A stretch of 64,000 nucleotides of DNA, from positions 163,887-227,886 of the forward strand of contig CACRXP010000014.1 of NCBI GenBank assembly GCA_902702965.1. The letters are read 5' to 3'. Under the pieces are notes generated by a model that was not told the origin of the DNA, made no database searches, and saw only the letters and a list, made by a program, of their open reading frames with translations. The DNA is from Spirometra erinaceieuropaei. Its lineage: Eukaryota > Platyhelminthes > Cestoda > Diphyllobothriidea > Diphyllobothriidae. The translations under genes were made by a program, and so were the position numbers. This document shows positions 45,213 through 56,366 of this stretch, in pieces; position 1 is the stretch's first letter, and each line of letters starts with the position of its first letter.

Positions 45213-47811
45213 TCATAGGCGTAAATTTGCGGAATTGAGACAATCCAAAAATCCCACGGTGTTAAAGGAACTCAATGGATTCCTCATGTTTATCACCAGA
45301 CTTCTGGAGGCACATGTTACGAGCAAATTCTTATCAGGATGTATTGAACGGGGTGAATATCCCAAATACTACTGGAAAACCTTACGGCGAAATCGTATCA
45401 CCTCAACTTCAACTGCACTAAAACGATAGGCCGAAAGCCGCCATGAGACAGTTATTGCCGGAATTAACGAACTCCACCGGAACTTGTGTCAGAGAGCAGT
45501 GACCCTTGACCGTCTTGCAAATCACGAGTGACTGGCATTTAAAGACTATGCGGAGGCAGTCAGAAATGAAAGAATGTAGGCCAGGTTGACTAAGCTCCTA
45601 CGAAGCGTCCAGTCAGTAAAACCTCAGACCGTCCTTCCGAACAATCCGGAACGGTACGTACATAACTTTTACCCAGTATGTCTTGATAAAACTCTCGTAG
45701 AGGTACTAGCTCTTGGTTCTAGGTTTTGTAATGTACGGCTGATGCCGAAAAAATTAGAGTTAGAAATCCAATTTGAGAGTCTCTTAAGTCAGACTTCAGA
45801 TCTAAAACCTAGCGATCCTAAAGAATTTGATTGCCTTCAGTCGACTCTAGTTAACTGCTGCCAACAGTATCTAAGAAAGGCTCCGATAAACAAGGGTCCC
45901 TTGACAAGGGCCTGCATCGATAGCCATAGGGAACTTCGCAAAAACAAAGACATTGTGCTAACCAGACTAGATACGGGTTCAGGAGTAGTACTGATTGATA
46001 GAACGGATTATCTGGCGAAACTAGAGGAAATACTGTCGCATCGTTCCAAGTTTCCGAAACCCGAGAAAGAAAAGGATCATACAGAGGCTGTCGAGGGTCA
46101 TTTGACGAGTATTCTCAAAGATCTCTGCAAAGAAGGCCATTTGTCTAGTAAACAGTATGAACGACTAAGGCCGGTGGGCACGACAATACCAAGAATGTAT
46201 GGCCTTTCTAAAATCCACAACCAAGGGCTGCCCCTACGTCCAATCTTGGATATGAGGAACTCGCCCTATCACACCGTTGCAAAATGGTTAGTGGATAAAC
46301 TGAAGCCAATGCAAGGTCATCTGAATCCTCGAAGTCTGAAAGACTAGTTTGAATTCGTTGAAGCTATCAAAAATATGAACGTTGGCGGACGGATGATGTT
46401 ATCATTGGATGTATCATCGCTGTTTACAAACGTACCTGTGTCAGAAACGATAACTTTTCGTTGTGATATTATTTGTGATACGAACTACCCCATAGGCGTG
46501 CCAGTAAAAACGCTAAAAGAACTACTGACGCGCTGCACACAAAATGTCCAGTTTCTGTGCAATTGTCAACTATACAGACAGATAGATGGCGTGGCAATGG
46601 GATCACCTCTTGGACCGTTCCCTGCAAATGCTTTTATGGGCAAAGTTGAGAAGACAAGATTACAAGATGTCAGTAATAACCTCGTCTTCTAGGATCAGTA
46701 CGTGGACGATATCTTCTGTCTGGCGGATGGTACCACCGATATCGACGACCTTGTCCAAATGTTCAACAGTGCGCACCCCTCGCTAAAGTGCACTTCTGAG
46801 TCTGAGGCAGATAACGAAATTGCGTTTCTCGATATCCTTCTACACAGGCAGGAGGATGGGTCTATCCAGCGCATGGTGTTCAGAAAGAAAACCTGGACGG
46901 TACAGTACATTAATTTCCATAGTTTTGTTCCCCTCAACATCAAACGAAATTTAGTCCAGCGATTGGCAGCTGGAGTGAGGCGCATCTGCTCACCTGAACC
47001 TTTTGAAGCAGAGCTCCAACAGTTGCAGAACACACTTTGCGAGGACGGATATCCAGATAGATTTATCCTCCGAAATATTGGGAAACACATTGCAAAGCCC
47101 ACTGTTGCGACTGCAGAAAAGAAAAATGTATTCAGAAGACTGCCTTTTGCAGGGGACGCAGCGAGCGAACTAGTCAGACGGCGCTTAACTACAGCTGTCA
47201 CGAGAGCATTCCCCGCGGCGAGTTTACGCGTATGTTTAACTAACTCTCGCCTCCTACGTTAGGGAGGTAAGGACAGACTACCGTTGGAGGCCACATCAAT
47301 GTGCATCTACTCATTCACTTGCTCCTGTGGAGCGGGATACATCGGCCGTAGAACGAGATCCCTGGAATCGAGGGTGCGTGAACATATGCCCGCCTGGCTT
47401 GGCCAAGATGAGACCCGATCGGTTTCGAGTTCTATTCTCGCACATTTAATCGATACGGATCACCGAGTCGATGCCAAGGAAGCATTTCAGGTTGTCTATC
47501 GGATACCAACAAGCTTCTCTAGAGGCCTACGCCAACGGATATTTGCAACGGCCGAGGCAGTGGCAATACGGCTGGCGAATCCGGTGCTATGCTGTCAGAA
47601 AACCCTGACACACGCATTCTCTCTGCCGTGGTCAACGCCAACCTCACGTGATGACGACATGCCGCCTCAAATCCCTGATTACAGTGATGGGTACCCCGTG
47701 TACTCAATTGAAGATCATAACTTGAGTACCCGCTTACCCCCCTACCCCAGCCCTAAGGACCAAAACCCGCCGACCTCGTCATGCGAGCGGCGTGTGGAAG
47801 ATGAATGTTAA
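45199..47811 (+). pseudogene. PLE-1 polyprotein (RT + GIY-YIG), one frame with six stops
   Basis: The whole polyprotein lies in a single frame. It is interrupted by TAG at 45427, TGA at 45529, and TAG at 45577, 46345, 46690 and 47260, with no frameshift from 45199 to 47811. Domains in order: N-terminal region (FLSGCIERGEYPKYYW near 45330), RT fingers with IPRMYGLSKIHNQGLPLRPI (near 46185-46240), motif A SLDVSSLFTNVP (46399), motif B GVAMGSPLG (46590), the catalytic YVDD (46699), FLDILLHRQ (46829), the thumb, and the endonuclease CIYSFTCSCGAGYIGR (47300). The catalytic residues are preserved. The stops mean this copy would need suppression to yield a complete protein; most likely it is dead by point mutation. 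Confidence 0.9.
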
Positions 47812-47935
47812 TGGCATAATTGCCCTTGAAACACCTATAAACACTGTTAATTTTGTATACTTTCACACATTCATGTGATTGTATTGGCCTCACGAAGAAT
47901 TACCGAAAACATGTGTTAGCCAACTTGACTCTTCT

Positions 47936-49210
47936 AAATGTTGGTTAGCATTTCATACGATAACAATATTCTGTATTATGTAGCGCGCATCCGAAATCAT
48001 GTTTTTCTTTCTATTTATTGAGAAATTGTTTAGTCGTGGGACGGTTCATGTGTGCGTTTAACAGACTTTTATATGAATAGCTGAGTTGAATAGCTTGGTT
48101 GGGTGTCATCTCAATTTGCCGTTAGAATTGCATTTTAAAAAAGTCAATTCCACTGCATTGGGTTTTTTAATATTTGTTTAGTATTTTTGATACCTAATAA
48201 ATAATGGTCGCAGGTGGGCAGACATGATATCATATGAATAGGTATTTTGCGCGTTCAAAATCGTTCATAATTGCAAAATGTAGAACTGAAACTGCCAGCT
48301 CTTCGCCTGCAAACTTTAAAGAAGACGTTACTTGCCGTGAGATTAGTGGATAAAGTGTATTTGTGTGCCCTGTTTACGAAATACACTTGCGTCAGATGAT
48401 ATATCAACGTTAAACTAAAAATTGCAATACTGCGTGAACGGTCATTTTACAGATACTGTGGGATTTAACAGGCGGCTAATAAGAGTAAAAACCCAAATAT
48501 TTCGTGATTGTGCAGTCCGATGGCTAGGCTCACACGCAGCTTAAGTAATCGTCGACAAAAAATGCATTTTAGAGCACACCGTTTGCATGTACCTCAACAT
48601 GCATATCTCTTCTTTTACGAAGAACCTTGTAGATGAGAAAGTTACTTTCCGCCTTAAGCGCTTTTAAGCGTCTGGCAAGATCCGCATCACAAAACCCCTT
48701 TGCATTTGTATGAAGGACATCCGACCATTAAATTATGTATTTCGCATGTTAGGTAAATTACATATTTCAAGGCACTTTTTAACAGATGCCATATTAGCAT
48801 CATTCGATTTTGCAGAGGTCGTTGAATATTTGTATATTTAATGAGGAACGCGTATAAACGGACAGATGCAATTCTATGCGGGCAGATAGTTCATGTTTAT
48901 AAAATGACCTATTATAATTTTTTTTGAATAAATTATCTGCCACTTTTTTGTCTGCAAACTAAAGAAAACGCAAATTACATCAGACGAATAGATAAAACCA
49001 AATCTTCGTGTTCTGTCTACACAATAAACGTAAACTCGTGGGGGTATCAAAAACGAATGCCACAATATGTATAATGGATGAGCGGTCATTTTGTGACGAG
49101 AGTAAATGTTCTTCTTAATGGTGGAGGAATTTTCAAGATATGGTGGGGTTGTACTTTTGAAGTGCATAACAGAGTACATTTGTGCATGTTTTGGATAAAA
49201 TATATTAATA
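47936..49210. other. No gene recognised
   Basis: AT-rich spacer. The 101-codon minus-strand frame at 48874-49179 uses AT-rich codons without a recognisable motif. Confidence 0.4.
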
Positions 49211-49211
49211 T

Positions 49212-49446
49212 GTTAGGGGGCGCTCACCGATCGCTCATACGGAACTCACTCGTTCCGTTGTGCCTTAAGGGCTCTCTCTCGAGCCCAACCAGCAGCCGCA
49301 CAGCGGCGCATGATATATAGGCAGAATGGTATTACCGACAAAGACAAGGGAGACTGGAATGGCCATTTCTGGCTTATAAGCCGTCGTCAGCCAGCCATAC
49401 CCAAGCCCGAAGTGTGAAACACCCGAGCGTCGAACTCGCAACCTGA
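49212..49446 (-). repeat. tRNA-Arg-like SINE, copy 1 (inverted, head truncated)
   Basis: The reverse complement of the body of copy 2. On the minus strand it begins at the B-box (CAGGTTGCGAGTTCGACGCTC), continues through CACACTTCGGGCTTGG, the AAGCCAGAAATGGCCATT block and the GGCTCGAGAGAGAGCCCTTA hairpin, and ends GAGCGCCCCCTAAC. It lies head to head with further plus-strand copies and so forms a large inverted repeat around 49445. Confidence 0.75.
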
Positions 49447-49494
49447 TCGGTGAGCGCCCCCTAACACTGTATATTCCCGATCGGAAACCGACAG

Positions 49495-49806
49495 GGCAAC
49501 GGGCTTGTGGTCCTGTGGGTAGAGGCGTGGACTTCTAAACCAACAGGTCGCGAGTTCGAGACTCGGGTGTTTCACACTTCGGGCTTGGGCATGGGTGGCT
49601 GACGATGGCTTATAAGCCAGAAATTGCCATCCGAGTCTCCATTGTCTTTGTCGGTAATTCCATTCTGCCTATGTAGCATGCGCCGCTGTGCGGCTGCTGG
49701 TTGGGCTCGAGAGAGAGCCCTTAAGGCACAACGGAACGAGTGATTTCTGTATGAACGATCGGTGAACGTCCCCTAACATTGTATATTCCCGATCGAAAAC
49801 TGACAG
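49495..49806 (+). repeat. tRNA-Arg-like SINE, copy 2 (complete unit, 312 bp)
   Basis: The head 49501-49575 resembles a tRNA: GGTCCTGTGGGTAGAGG (A-box/D-arm), GGACTTCTAAACC (anticodon arm with TCT) and GGTCGCGAGTTCGAGAC (B-box/T-arm). The anticodon arm and its neighbours recall tRNA-Arg(UCU). The body contains a perfect GGGCTC(GAGA)GAGAGCCC-type hairpin near 49705-49725 and a GATCGGTGAACGTCCCCTAA end. The repeat period to the next copy is 312 bases. Its internal promoter would be RNA polymerase III type 2. The acceptor arm is not paired, so it is not a working tRNA. Confidence 0.75.
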
Positions 49807-49987
49807 TGCAACGGGCTCGTGGCCCGGTGTGTAGAGGCGTTGTCTTCTAAACCAACAGGTCGCGATTTTGAGCCTCGGATGTTCCACACTTCGGGTTTGG
49901 GTATGGCTGGCTGACGACTGCTATTAAGCCAGAAATGGCCATCCCAGTCTCCCTTGTCTTTGTCGGTAATTCCAATATGCCTATATA
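49807..49987 (+). repeat. tRNA-Arg-like SINE, copy 3 (3' truncated)
   Basis: Directly follows copy 2 with the same head (GGCCCGGTGTGTAGAGGCG, then CTTCTAAACCAACAGGTCG) and body up to GTCGGTAATTCCAATATGCC, where it stops before the hairpin. Both boxes are diverged (the B-box is GCGATTTTGAGCCTC). Confidence 0.7.
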
Positions 49988-52900
49988 TTAATATTTATAA
50001 GGGCGTACAAAAATGCACATAAGGTAAACAGACCTTTGTACTAAGTGCGGGCTGTGCATGCGGCCATGACTACGTGATACGCTCCGACATTTTCACTAAT
50101 ATCCTAGGATTATGCCGCATAATTAGCAACATTAAACGCTCACATTAGTAATCGCTGCTTATTGAAAACACACTTAGGAATCATGGTTTAAATATCTCGT
50201 GATGAGCAAACAACTGTGCATTATTTAGGAAAGTCTGAAAAGTGCTCTTTATTATGAGCCAAGTTAATTCTTATACACGACCAAAAGCCTCCTAGTAAAT
50301 TCAGACTGAGTAATTAAGATGTTAACAACTGCAGTTCATAAATGTCATGCTATGATTCTATGCAAACAAATAATTGCCGACTGCAAAATTTGTCCTTCTG
50401 CAACAGACCATATTGGTGCTCTTGTCAGTCCTCAGTGCCTGCACACTATCCGTGACATTTTATTACCAAAATGCCGGTTAATGCATGCGTCATCGACGGG
50501 GCTTAAGCATCATCAGCAAGACACAGCTCCCATTTATTTGAGACAGAATTCGGTCGGCCATTTAACAGGATATGTAGGCATTCAAACAGTTAGGACGTCA
50601 AGTCAGTCCAAAAAGACCTGACAGCTCTTTGTCGGTTCTCTTGCTTTAGTAAGCGGCACATACAGCGTGGCAAAGGTCCAGTGTTTGTATGTTTCACGTT
50701 CAGTTGTGTCTTTTGCTAAAACAATTAAAAACAGTGTATGGATTCATGGCTCGGTTTTACATCATCGCCTGTAGAATTCAACTGCAAGCTTAACTGATGG
50801 ACTTGCTAAAATGACATGGCAATAAGTATGCCTTGGCTGACCTTTTGAAATTGAAATATATGCTCATGGACAATATATATGATACAGAAACCGAGTATTA
50901 CAGCTCAAAAGATTTAAGTTGACATCCGTTTCTTCGTGATGGAAGTGCACTGTACTGTGCGTTATTCAACATAAAAGAATGCAAATATGAAACAGCATTT
51001 GCGGTTATTTTTATGTCAACTGCTAATTCAAGCGCAGACGCTGGTCATCTACGATAAAAACACACTTAGCAAGGCACAACACGTCAACAGCCTAAGGGTT
51101 ACTTAGGGTTGTTGCGATCAAACACATCCTCACTGCTGAACAAAACCCATCAAGTTTGCTTTCATTTTAATAGAAACATCTGAACACAAATTTGCTCTCT
51201 GGCGAGCCTAAAAAATTAGAGACCCACCAATCATCCGGAAAAAAACCTGCCCTAATGTAAATGTGCACCTATAAACTAGGTGCACTAGAAGGAGGAATAT
51301 GAAATTTCTGACAGCGAACTGTCGCAGCCCCGCGGTTTAAACATCTGTGCATAAGCAATATGCAAGAAAGAGCTTTAGGTGACTGTGTGTCCAGTTTTTA
51401 TATCCTTGCTGCTTATGGCTGGTAAACACTTAGTATATATTGTCACTATATTACCTAGACTGCAGACCAATCTATATTATTTCTATTTGGAGGCATATGA
51501 CGTCAGATCTGATGGAACAGCAGATTCCCTCTCACAATAGTCGACTATTTAGTTTTTCTATATTAAATATTACTGCTTGAAATGCGAATTAGTCCATCGG
51601 AATATTTCCACTAAAAACGTCTAATAACATATGGAGAACTCTCTCGTAAAATTGTCGTCATATAATATATCCTAACGACAGTATGTCTGCATCGCAGTAA
51701 TAATGCTTGCATTTGCAGGTTGACCCTTTTGCGAAATGATAGCTTATAATTAGACTACTTGAGAAAATTAAAACGGTGTCGGCTAGTTTTTCTGCTGCAA
51801 TGACGCCGTAATATCGGTAGTTAACTCGTATATGGTGACACATATTAACGAATTGAATTTGATATAAAACAGAACGCCGTTCGTTTAAAAGCCGTATTTC
51901 TTGGCCTACAATCATCAGATTTCTTTTGACAGCAAAAAGGTTTTTGAAGTCATAAAGTCATCTATATAGAAATGTCAGCATAGGTTGTGCTCAGTGATGT
52001 CTTCCATTCTAGCCAACTCAGTAAGAGTTACCTGGGTAAATGACAATAATTTATGGAGCGAGCGTCTAGCATTACTTGCACATACTAGGGCGAAAAACAA
52101 ATGTGGCAGAGAGCAGGTTTTGACAGACAAAAGCTATTGACCTGTCGCTACGTCTCAACTCCACAGTGACCCAGGCGATGCTCAAAATCTGATAACTGTG
52201 TGATGCAAGTGACCTCAACGTCTTTATTTTAGTGGAGAGTAATTAGTGGCATAGTCGCTAATCGTATTTAATTCAGACTATGTGAATCCTACCGATATTG
52301 ATTTCGACTAAAGTGTTTTGGGATTATTAAGGAAAAAGTGGCTCACATAGTTGTTGGGGTTCCATGTCCCATCCTGCTACAATTTCTGCCGTTATTTGTT
52401 GAAGAACTACTAGAAGCTAGGCTTGTTGAGTGTGCGAATCAAGGAATAAGGTTTGATTTAACGAAATAGATAAACTGACGCCGGAATGGTTTACTGCCGT
52501 TAGGAGGGGATAACAAGGGGATCAAGTATGCCCGCTCCAGTGTGAATGGGCAGCTTAAAGATTGTCAAGACAACTCGGCCGATGCTAGTGCGAGAAAAAT
52601 AGGCCAGATATACGTAAAGTGATAAAATAACCACGTTCGACAGAAGATTAAGCGAAAATGAAACACTCATTCTTATGCTACTTAAAATATGTCTGCGAAA
52701 CGCCCTTACAAAATTATCGGCATGCAGGTGCTGCAGATAATCAGTAATAATAAATAAATAATAGCCGCCTGATCACTCTGACCATTTAAAAGCACAAGAG
52801 GATTTTATGGAGATGAATACGTTTAAGGAAGACAAAAGATTTTTTTATATTTGAGTGTGGGAATTCTTTAAAAAGTCATTTTATGTGTCTAGAGTTTCAG

Positions 52901-53319
52901 TTTTGAAAGTCTGTCTAATTGCTAGACGGCTAATTTTGCCATTGAAAAAAATATTATAAGCGTTTAATCTTTTTTATTTTGAGTTTGGCACTGACGACTT
53001 TAGGTATGAGACGCCATGGTTCACAAAACCCCATGCTGCACATATTGACCCAGAACTGGATTACTTACTTCAAATGTATTTCAACCTCTTACCTAGCGAG
53101 TAGAAGCCAGGACTCTTTAAGAAACAAATAAAAATGTATCGGGGTAAAAAACATTTCATTGGTCTCGAGTAGAAGGCTAAAATATAAAGCTCTCATGCTG
53201 TCAATGAAAATTCCGATAGACGTCCTTTCATTTTAAGATGTTGTGTCAGTCGGCAAATTTCACAACAACAACAGACTAAATCACTGCAATTTGTAAAACC
53301 ATTTAGCACAAATATTAAC
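49988..53319. other. No firm gene; one 100-codon frame
   Basis: 3.3 kb of AT-rich sequence. The only frame worth a note is 50319-50621 (ATG start, starting MLTTAVHKCHAMILCKQ), which has six cysteines but no signal peptide, splice context or known motif; I give it about 0.15. No repeats of the other families were found. Confidence 0.4.
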
Positions 53320-53332
53320 ACAAAAAGCTATG
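53320..53332 (+). repeat. Target-site duplication of PLE-2, left
   Basis: ACAAAAAGCTATG, identical to 56408-56420. The flanking bases differ (C at 53319, A at 56407), which fixes the duplication at 13 bp. Confidence 0.9.
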
Positions 53333-53410
53333 CTGATAGAAGCAAACAGGCGAGTTCCAGGTAGCAGTTCAGAAGATGAAGATGCGATCACTGGAACAAG
53401 AAATTTATTT

Positions 53411-53452
53411 GTCCGACGTTTCGGATTCTTACTCGAATCCATCATCAGATAC
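53411..53452 (-). ncRNA. Hammerhead motif in the inverted arm
   Basis: The minus strand reads CTGATGA, stem II GGATTC/GAATCC with loop GAGTAA, then GAAAC-GTC. The core is intact, but the stem I strands no longer pair well. Confidence 0.65.
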
Positions 53453-53622
53453 ATTCGCAGATAAAGGCGATGGTGGCACCAGGAGTGCAGTATTTATAGC
53501 ACGTGGCTGCCCTGGGATCGTAAGCGCACTGCAATTAACAGTTCTCTCAAGCATACGGTCCCACGGCAACCACGTGCTATAAATGCTGCACTCCTAATGC
53601 CACCATCACCTTTATCTGCGAA

Positions 53623-53666
53623 TGTCTCTGATGATGGATTCGAGTGGGAATCCGGAACGTCAGGCA
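53623..53666 (+). ncRNA. Hammerhead motif in the 5' repeat of PLE-2
   Basis: Stem I TGTCT/AGGCA pairs over five bases around CTGATGA, and stem II is GGATTC/GAATCC. The second conserved core is GGAA where GAAA is expected, which should impair cleavage. GTC, the expected cleavage triplet, precedes the distal stem I strand. Confidence 0.65.
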
Positions 53667-53759
53667 AATAGATTTCTTGTTCCAGTGATCGCATCTTCAT
53701 CTTCTGAACTGCTACCTGGAACACGCCTGTTCGCTTCTATCAGCAATATGTTTGGGCGC

Positions 53760-55990
53760 GAAGCGCTCCGATCGGCTTGACGGTGGGAAACCTTTGCCCT
53801 TCGAGAGTCGTCAACATATGCGCAGATTCGATTTCTGCAAAGGTGTCTCGACAACAATGTGCTGCCGAAGTGCGTTTCATACAAACCTCCGGTCAACACA
53901 GAGCTGGCGAGACGCGCAGTACTTCAGCACGGTCGACGAATGATCCGAGTGCTCCTTCAAGACTGTCACTCACGGATTCGCAAATACCGTCAGAGGATTG
54001 ACCAAGATAAAGCAAGGCGCTGTTAGTTCATGGGCGACGACGGCACAAAACTGCTTCAGCAGAGGTTGGCCGAACGAACTCGCGAACATAAAGCAACGCG
54101 CGAAGCAGTCCTAGAGAGCAAGTTTTGTAAGCCGCCTGCTCCTATGTCATCCAAGAAAGACAAACTGGTGCACAACTTGTCGTCAAAGGAGCTGACGGAG
54201 GAACAAATGCAGGTTTTACGGCATGAGGCCTCATTCAACACAGCCGATGCCAAACCTGCCAACATGATCGCAGCAGTGGGTTCAATCCTCAGCCAGACGG
54301 GAGCGACAGACGAAACGAAGAACCTCATTCGACACCAAGCGTCCTCCCTCTTTATGCCTCATAGGCCGCGCGACGTGCTTTCCAAGGTCGAGCGTGATGC
54401 AATTAAGAAACTCAGGGCCGACAACGACCTCGTTATCGTGCCTGCGGACAAGGGGTGTTCAACGGTCGTATTGGACAGGAGACAATACAATCAAAAAGCC
54501 AAAAGCATGTTGGAGGATCGTCAGTCCTATGTCCCATGCGAATCCAACCCCATGAAAACGCTGACACGCGAGATTAACGCGACGCTGTTGGCAATGGAGA
54601 ACTCAGGTGCAATATCGCGAATCGACCGACGCATGGCGAGAGCACAAGAAACGGCCCTAGCCCGATTCTACGGTCTCCCAAAAGTGCACAAAAGAGGGCG
54701 CTCCTCTCCGGCCTATCGTATCACTAAAGGGCACTCCAGCCTACGGACTGGCAAAGTGGCTGTTCCAACGTCTCAAGTTTCTGACCTCCGGTTCGAACAC
54801 CACAGTCATCTCGTCAACGCAATTCTTGGAGAAATTTAAAGGAGTAAGTCTCCTGCCAAGCGATGTCATGGTTTCCTTTGATGTCGCGTCCCTTTTTACT
54901 TCTATCCCCCAGGACCTGGCAGTCGAGACCATCGAACTACCCCTACGAGAGAACTACGACGAAACGGAGAATCGCCTTGGACACGCCCAAATCATCCAGC
55001 TCCTGAGGTTCTGTATCAAGACGTACTTTACGTTCGACGAAATAATCTACGAGCAGGTTAAGGGAACGCCAATGGGTTCGTCGATTTTGGGACTCATAAC
55101 CGAGGCGGTCCTACAACTGTTGGAGTCGCTGGTTTTCCGACACCACAGACCGAAATTCTGGGCTCGGTATGCGGATGACACCGTCGTCATCGAACGGGAT
55201 CAGGTGCTGACGTTCAAAGAATATCTCAACGCCGTCTTCCCGGACATTTAATTAACGATGGAGGAGGAGGAGGAGGAGGAGGAGGAGGAAAACAATCAGC
55301 TGGCCTTCGTGGATGTCCTCGTCTGCTGCAAAGATTGTGGTGGCCTAAAAACCAATATGTTCAGGAAAGCGACAAATACGACGCAAATACTGAACTTCAA
55401 TAGCAACCATCCGGTCAGTCGCAAACACAGTTGCGTCAGGGCGCTATACCGGCGCGTTGAGACGCACTGCAGACAAGGTTGCTGAATTACAATATCTTCG
55501 ACGGGTAATGAGAGCCAATGGTTACCCACGCAACTTTGTCAACCAGTGCATACGGAAAGGATACCAAAGACCAAATCCAACTGGCCCCAAATTTTGGCGG
55601 GCTCTCCCGTACGTGAAGAACGTCTCGGAAGCCGTCAGTCGTCTTCTCACCCCACTTGGAGTTGGGGTTGCACACAGGCCGGAAGCAAACATCAGGCGCT
55701 AAGTCATGAGGCCAAATGACCCGCTGCCAGGGCAGGAAACGTCTGGAGTCGTTTACCGGATCTGATGTAGTTGCGGACAAAGCAATTATGTCGGAGAAAC
55801 TGGGAAATTACTCCGTACGCGAATTGCCGGGCACGCAGCAGCAGTGAGGCGGGGAGACGCTAATTCTCAGGGGACGGCACACTCGACGGGACCCGGCCAT
55901 ATTTTTACATTTTAAGAGGTCGAAATCCTCGCAAGGGGTGACAACTGCGTGCGCCGCGAGCTGCTCGAGTAATGGTTCTCAGGCCCGCAA
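53760..55990 (+). pseudogene. PLE-2 polyprotein (RT + GIY-YIG), frameshifted
   Basis: Blocks in order: MRRFDFCK (53818), NVLPKCVSYKPPVN in another frame (about 53858), a 270-codon open part from 54030 with LVIVPADKGCSTVVLDRRQY (54430) and ARFYGLPKVHKRG (54658), then after a one-base insertion near 54692 motif A VMVSFDVASLFTSIP (54868), GTPMGSSILG (55066) and the catalytic RYADDTVVI (55168). A TAA at 55249 sits in frame before an expanded glutamate run (55258-55287). Another frameshift near 55470 leads to ANGYPRNFVNQCIRKGY, and the endonuclease SGVVYRI-stop-CSCGQSNYVGETGK follows at 55746-55800. RT catalytic aspartates survive. It is dead by at least three frameshifts and several stops. Confidence 0.88.
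55258..55287 (+). repeat. GAG trinucleotide run in the RT frame
   Basis: Eight consecutive GAG codons plus a GAA lie between the YADD block and NNQLAF-x-DVLV. Related PLEs have a few acidic residues here, so this looks like an in-frame microsatellite expansion. Confidence 0.75.
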
Positions 55991-56322
55991 TCCATCAACA
56001 AGCACAATGACCTCCCGGTACCCTATTCCATACTGCGATTTTCCCTGGGCAGGAGCATCAGTCACGTGTGGAGGGCGCGGGCGAGCAATTATCACGGTGA
56101 CAGTGAGCCAGCTTGCCGAGCAATCGTCACACCAGCATCCAGCGCGAATGACGAAATCGCGGCAATTAATGACTCGGACTCGGAGCGACAAGCCACCACC
56201 GCATCAATTACGACCCCAGCGGTGATTGCGATAACTGTCCATTGCAGGGCGCATACGGTCCCACGGCAGCCACGTGCTATAAAAACTGCACTCCTGGTGC
56301 CACCATCACCTATATCTGCGAA

Positions 56323-56366
56323 TGTCTTTGATGATGGATTCGGGTGAGAATCCGAAACGTCAGGCC
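56323..56366 (+). ncRNA. Hammerhead motif in the 3' repeat of PLE-2
   Basis: Stem II GGATTC/GAATCC with loop GGGTGA, GAAAC-GTC intact, stem I TGTCT/AGGC. The first core base is changed (TTGATGA for CTGATGA). The 5' and 3' motifs of this element therefore carry different single lesions. Confidence 0.7.

Larger units (their letters stand above)
44594..47935 (+). mobile_element. Penelope-like retrotransposon PLE-1, near full length, with inverted 3'-end copy at the 5' side
   Basis: The body (about 45213-47935) encodes an N-terminal domain, a reverse transcriptase and a GIY-YIG endonuclease, the canonical PLE order. At its 5' side, 44594-45212 is an inverted copy of 47240-47935 that carries the endonuclease and 3' tail and lacks about 70 bases (the counterpart of 47281-47349). 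PLEs are known for such partial inverted or tandem terminal copies. The two arms differ at only 7 of 145 codons over the longest shared frame, so the insertion is fairly recent. I could not confirm a target-site duplication. No hammerhead motif was seen at its ends. Confidence 0.9.
53333..53743. repeat. Large hairpin at the PLE-2 5' end
   Basis: 53333-53515 and 53560-53743 are reverse complements around an axis near 53538: CTGATAGAAGC at 53333 pairs with GCTTCTATCAG ending 53743. The left arm is longer at its inner end than the right arm, so the join is asymmetric. This is a snap-back product of the 5' end. Confidence 0.9.

Noticed and set aside
46695..47201. 168-codon minus-strand open frame
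   Set aside because: It is antisense to the RT thumb of PLE-1, where the plus strand has the YVDD and FLDILL motifs.
45199..47811. Alternative genetic code reading TAG as sense
   Set aside because: Host gene 1 and the other elements do not need it, TGA also occurs in frame, and flatworm nuclear genomes use standard stops. Point-mutation decay is simpler.
44580..47960. Target-site duplication for PLE-1
   Set aside because: The flanks CTTAAAAAT (left) and CTTCTAAAT (right) are only loosely alike; I do not regard this as reliable.
49501..49575. Functional tRNA-Arg gene
   Set aside because: The acceptor stem does not pair and the sequence continues into a repeated SINE body.
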